Source: Ptychodera flava
Lineage: Eukaryota > Hemichordata > Enteropneusta > Ptychoderidae
Reading direction: 5' to 3'
DNA: 64,000 nucleotides
NCBI RefSeq assembly: GCF_041260155.1
Contig: NC_091948.1
Location: 3,084,001 to 3,148,000, forward strand
This document shows, one piece after another, positions 48,039-64,000 of this stretch (position 1 is the stretch's first letter; every line of letters begins with the position of its first letter). Both the position numbers and the translations under genes were made by a program. A model generated the notes under the pieces. The model ran no database searches, was not told where the DNA came from, and worked only from the letters and a program-made list of their open reading frames with translations.

Positions 48039-59517
<11,479 letters not shown>

Positions 59518-62414
59518 TAAGCTTGTATAGATGATTTTCAACATAATTTTCTTGCATTCATAATTTCCATTAATCAAAGTTTTCTTGAAGCTGAATTTGC
59601 ATATTAATACAGCATTTGCATATATAATAATATAATGAATACATTTATATCAGAAGCCAGTGAACCTCATGGTGATGTTGTAGCTCATAGTTCTTGCGCA
59701 CATCTGTTGAGCTGAACCACAGAACTAGGTCACCATACTCCTGTTCACTGACCCACCCATAATACCCAGATCAAACAAAAACCGCAGAGTTTCCATTAGA
59801 TTTCTGCTGGGTAAGCTTCATTGAGAAATAACGATTACAGGTGACATTATAGGGTAATTTCGGTTTGGAGTCTTCTGCTGTGCTGTCATTACATATTTGG
59901 CAGACACAAATTGTAGTGGTACTTCTGTGCATTGAAGTGTACCTTTGATATCATGGGCAGCAGTAATTATGTGATGAAATGTCTTTTCTGCTCTATTTTT
60001 TCTTCCAACCACACTGAATGATTCATATGCATTACCGACCTCCAACTCAGCAGTAAATTTGATGACCTACCTTTGGATGAAAATGAGGTCAGAGCTAAGA
60101 GCGGAGACGTTTACCTGTGGATTAATTGATCATATGTGCTAGACTGAATACTGTACATGTATGTCTTTTAAGTAATTTGTGATGAGAGTACAGTTTTCCA
60201 GAGCCTCCTATTATCTCCAGGTTGCAACGAAGGGAAACAAACATGCTCCATTTACCAGATGTGTGCTGAGTATTTATTATTGTTTTAACATTAGCAGACA
60301 TTTTTTTTCTGATAATTTAATGAGTTAATGGCATTAAAGACAGGGTATTGTGTTTGACAAATTGCCTGAACAGCCGTATTAATTTCCTTGGCATGATTGC
60401 AATAAAATCTGTGTAAAGTGTCTGACTATTTCATTAGAGCTAAACAATACTCAAAGACTAACTGACAGTTATCTCAAATTTGCAAAATGGTGTCTATCAT
60501 TTTAAACCTTGTGAAAGGTAAATTACAGTACAGAAATTATATCTTCAACGTGCAGGAGTATTCCAATTTTTTTTGCTAAGATATATATCTTGTCTGTGAT
60601 ATCTTATCTTATGAAGCTGATATGAAACCAGAAATTGAAAATACAAGATTTGTATCACCAATATTTAATCAGATACAGTCTTTCATTTTCTTTCATTAGA
60701 AAAACCAGTACTTGATGGTTTTGATAAACAACAAGAATTTTGATTTGTGTCTCTGTAATGTGATCTCTGTGAATGAATGAATTGGCCTCACCAGATCTAC
60801 CCATATTGTAACAGAAATAATGAGAACCTGGTTATTGTATTGAAGTAAGAAACTACTGCAATTCATGCTTTTAAAATTAGACAAGAAAGTCTGGTCACCT
60901 TTTGATGTACCATAAAATTCCTAATTGAAGCCGTGGCTTCTATTAGAGAATAGTTTTTACCACCCCCTCTAGACAAATGTTAAAACCACAGGCAGCTTCT
61001 ATTACACACATTTTCCTGATCTTGATATGGTTAGGTCAAGCCTCATAATGCTGGCCAGTTGCCTGGTGTTATGCAAATGATCTTGGTCAAGGATACTGAT
61101 CAAATATGATAAATGAAAATGAAAAATATGGACAAGGTATAACACTAGTGAAAATAAAGAAAGCCATTGCCTGACGTCAGACATATTTCACTGACCAATT
61201 TATTATGAGGCATACGATCACTCCTTTTCTTTGTCACAGCTTAGTATGTTATACTGCAATGGAAACAGAGTCAATCATCGACATTGGAGAAGGATTCTGA
61301 CTGGATTGCAGCGTGGATTTCACTCTCTGGTCATCCATCAGTGTCAGAGTCTCAATATCTGGTTTCTCTTTCAGTTTATCAACCCTTGCCACTCAGTTTT
61401 CCTTTTTCCGAGTGGAATTTGTGGCCAAAATATTGCCATATTGATGATCTTTTTGTATGTGGAATTTGTGTGATCATGACATCAGAAAATTTCCAGAAAG
61501 TCCTTTGCCTAGCATCATTAGTTGTGGAAAGCTTGGGGGAAGGGGGGGAGGGAGGGGGTTACAAGTCGAGGATGTCTAAAGGGCTATGCAGCTTGAACAA
61601 ATACCAGCAAAGTTGGGAGTAATAACCATAATCATAATCTTTATTTTTTACATAGCGCATATCTCAATGCTCTTGGCATTAAAAAAGTTGAAAATGATAA
61701 CAGTAAAAATGTTCAATAAAAGTAACAGCTTATAAAAATCATGAAATGGTCAAAATAGATCAACAAATAAAATTCATTTATAAAAAGACTTAAAATGGTA
61801 TAAAACTCACATATAAAATGACTTAAAAAGGTAGGTTTTGACCCAACTTGAAAATTATCAAATGATTCAGGGTATTGGGAGAGCATACTATACGATGTGA
61901 TGGTCCCGTAGGATTCAAACAAGCTTACCATCATAGTAGCAACTTTTGCCCAGCAGAGAAGTGGGTACCCAGAATATACTAGTACTTGGCCACATTTCCA
62001 AAGTCTGAAACAAGGGATGTTCAACAACCATTGAAAGTTTTTGCCCCTTTTTTGAATTTTCTATTATGTCAACATGCACAAAATTGTGTTTTGTATTCTA
62101 TAAATGTTTGAGACTGATGTCCAGAACAGGGATCTCACCAGCCTCCAAGCAGTTGTGGTCATTAATTGATATTCTTAATCATCAATATTATACACCTACA
62201 GCCGTAACCTATGGGAGTTTGACCGTCCAATAACTTTCCGTATATTGTATAGTATGTGGAGTCCCGAATACGCGCGACGCGCAATTTTAGGGGTTTGTAG
62301 CAATTTTATTTCAACAATCACGCGCGTTCCACTCATATCGCGCGTGCTGCATCCTTCAAAATTTACCATAGAATTAGTTTTAACGGACGATTAATGGAGG
62401 GAGGTGTATAATAA

Positions 62415-62550
62415 TAGGGTTACACACAAAATACGGCCCTGTATGGACTCGGGCTCAGTGAGTGACGTATTGGACGAGCCGAAGGCGAGTCCAATACGTC
62501 ACTCACTGAACCCTCGTCCATACAGGGCCGTATTTTGTGAATAACCCTAT
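62415..62550. mobile_element. 136-bp hairpin MITE
   Basis: ATAGGGTTACACACAAAATA ... TATTTTGTGAATAACCCTAT: two arms of about 60 bp pair with few mismatches around the apex GAGCCGAAGGCGAG. The arms are unrelated in sequence to those of the 37930-38081 hairpin, but the apex motif is shared. Confidence 0.8.
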
Positions 62551-63690
62551 AATATTCAGAATTTCCAGTAATGACATACAACTGTTACTATAAATTTAAA
62601 AAATCAAGAAATGTCAAAACTGAGCTCAGTGTATAAATTTACTTCTTTTCCAAAATCACTTTTACTATTCCTAAAGTACTTCTAGGAGATTGTGATAGCC
62701 GAGGGTGCAAAATTGTGGTCTAGAGTCTGTCAAGCTATAGCCACAGACAGATAGTGACTATACCATTGCTAATTTGAGAGTTCATGAATGTATTTGATTG
62801 TTAAGGGCCTGGTTACACTACATAGTCTGTGAATCTATCCATCTGTCCAATATATCCAACATATCTGCCAGCTTTTTCCATATCCAACATTGTTTGTTCT
62901 CTCTTGCAACGGTGGAATAGCTTCCCGACTTCTGAATAGTTTTCACTCCTGATTAATGAACCATGCTTGGGAGGTGTGTCGCTTTGACATTTTCAGATTA
63001 TCTGGGTCACCTTTTGCTTTCCTGTGGTGTTTCCTCAGGTTACACAGTTGAGTTGTACCAGCAACTCCTAAAAGTTAATGATACACAGTCAGAGAATACA
63101 TCATTTGGGCCCTAATTCATTTTAACCCACTATCACAGCTAAGGATTTTATGTTAACAAAAAGTAATGTTCATCTTTCATTGTTATATTACATATTATGC
63201 ATACATGTTCATGTATTCATCTTTTGTCAAATATGATGATAATAAACTAATATATAATCTTCAGCTAATGCCTCAGCAACTACTTCATGAACCTACCATA
63301 CTACTGCCACAACTGAGGCTACACATCATTATATCACATATATTTGCAGATGTTGAGTGAATTTCAACTCTGTATTTAGTTGTAGCATGCTAGTTTAGTT
63401 TCTACTAAGTATATCACAAAGATTTGTCACTTTCAAATTCTCACTGTTCTGTGCAGTCAAATGTTCATTTTGTCGCAATACTATAATTAAAGTGTACCAA
63501 TAGCCACACTGAGTACAATCTAGTGGTGGCCTGGCCCCGTTTGTCTGCAAAAATACTTTAACATGTCAGCATATGTTGACAGTTGACGGCTGCTTGTTTT
63601 GTTCTTACCTTTAATTTTGCATATGTAGTTGTGAAGGAAGTATAAGATGGTCATATCCACTGGGAATATTCACCTTGTCTTGCAACTTAT

Positions 63691-63890
63691 GGTAGTATGC
63701 ACCTCGAAAGTAAAAGACTTGAACTTTTGCTCAAATTTCTCTCAATGAAACTTCCAACCTTTCTGTCACCAAATCAAGAATAAATATCAGGGGTCACCAT
63801 GCAAATTTTGGCACTAGAGAAGAAAAATTATCTATTACTGAGACATGTATTTGAAATTCAAAATGGCCGCCATCCCTGTATTAACACCCC
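63691..63890. mobile_element. TTAA-type MITE, copy 2 (right end not found)
   Basis: GGTAGTATGCACCTCGAAAG begins a segment parallel to 27719-27912 through AAAATGGCCGCCATCCCT. It is preceded by TTAT, close to the expected TTAA. No right-hand inverted repeat appears before the window ends. Confidence 0.6.
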
Positions 63891-64000
63891 CCACCCCCAC
63901 GCACCCCTGACTTAATCCAAAAATCTCGCAACATATTTATAAAAAGATTGCAACTTCAAAAGAAGACAGAAGACAGAAACGCCTCATAATCTTCTTAACA

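Noticed and set aside
61231-61622. Overlapping frames of 80 and 112 codons as a possible next UPF1 exon
   Set aside because: The sequence does not match the conserved UPF1 segment after the Cys/His domain start, and the required phase and splice sites are absent.

Overview
This is AT-rich animal nuclear DNA. Genes are interrupted by GT-AG introns, reading frames join cleanly across splice sites, and the intergenic and intronic DNA is full of small palindromic transposons and satellites. The proteins are closest in my memory to invertebrate deuterostome forms, so a hemichordate, amphioxus or echinoderm is likely; I cannot choose between them without a search. No bacterial features, tRNA, rRNA or CRISPR array were seen.

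Layout. 1.1-1.9 kb (-): a small TIR-domain adaptor with an apparent frame break. 3.5-13.8 kb (+): complete PRCC, eight coding exons, 492 residues. 21.0-23.1 kb (-): a three-exon gene for a predicted secreted or ER-lumenal small heat shock protein (signal peptide, long coiled coil, alpha-crystallin domain). 23.6-27.4 kb (+): HAX1, six exons, with an apparent one-base frameshift in exon 3. 31.9-41.9 kb (-): complete TENT2/GLD2, a non-canonical poly(A) polymerase, 13 coding exons, 572 residues. 48.0-59.5 kb (+): the first four coding exons of UPF1, which runs off the window.

Repeats. Palindromic or inverted-repeat elements lie at 2.1-2.7, 4.4-5.3, 11.0, 19.6-19.8, 37.1-37.9, 37.9-38.1, 51.2, 53.3 and 62.4 kb, several with clean target-site duplications. 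A nested pair of Helentron-like elements with a 150-bp tandem core fills PRCC intron 5 (8.1-10.8 kb). A satellite whose two halves point in opposite directions occupies 44.5-47.4 kb, next to a broken Penelope-like reverse transcriptase.

The most interesting locus is the divergent pair at 21-27 kb. The alpha-crystallin protein has a signal peptide and cysteines in its chaperone domain. Its promoter carries a TATA box, a perfect ER-stress element (CCAAT-N9-CCACG) and a TGACGTG core. Together these predict an ER-lumenal or secreted small heat shock protein under unfolded-protein-response control, divergently arranged with the anti-apoptotic gene HAX1. Three of the other genes act on RNA (PRCC in the spliceosome, TENT2 in poly(A) extension, UPF1 in nonsense-mediated decay), but nothing in the sequence suggests that this grouping is functional.
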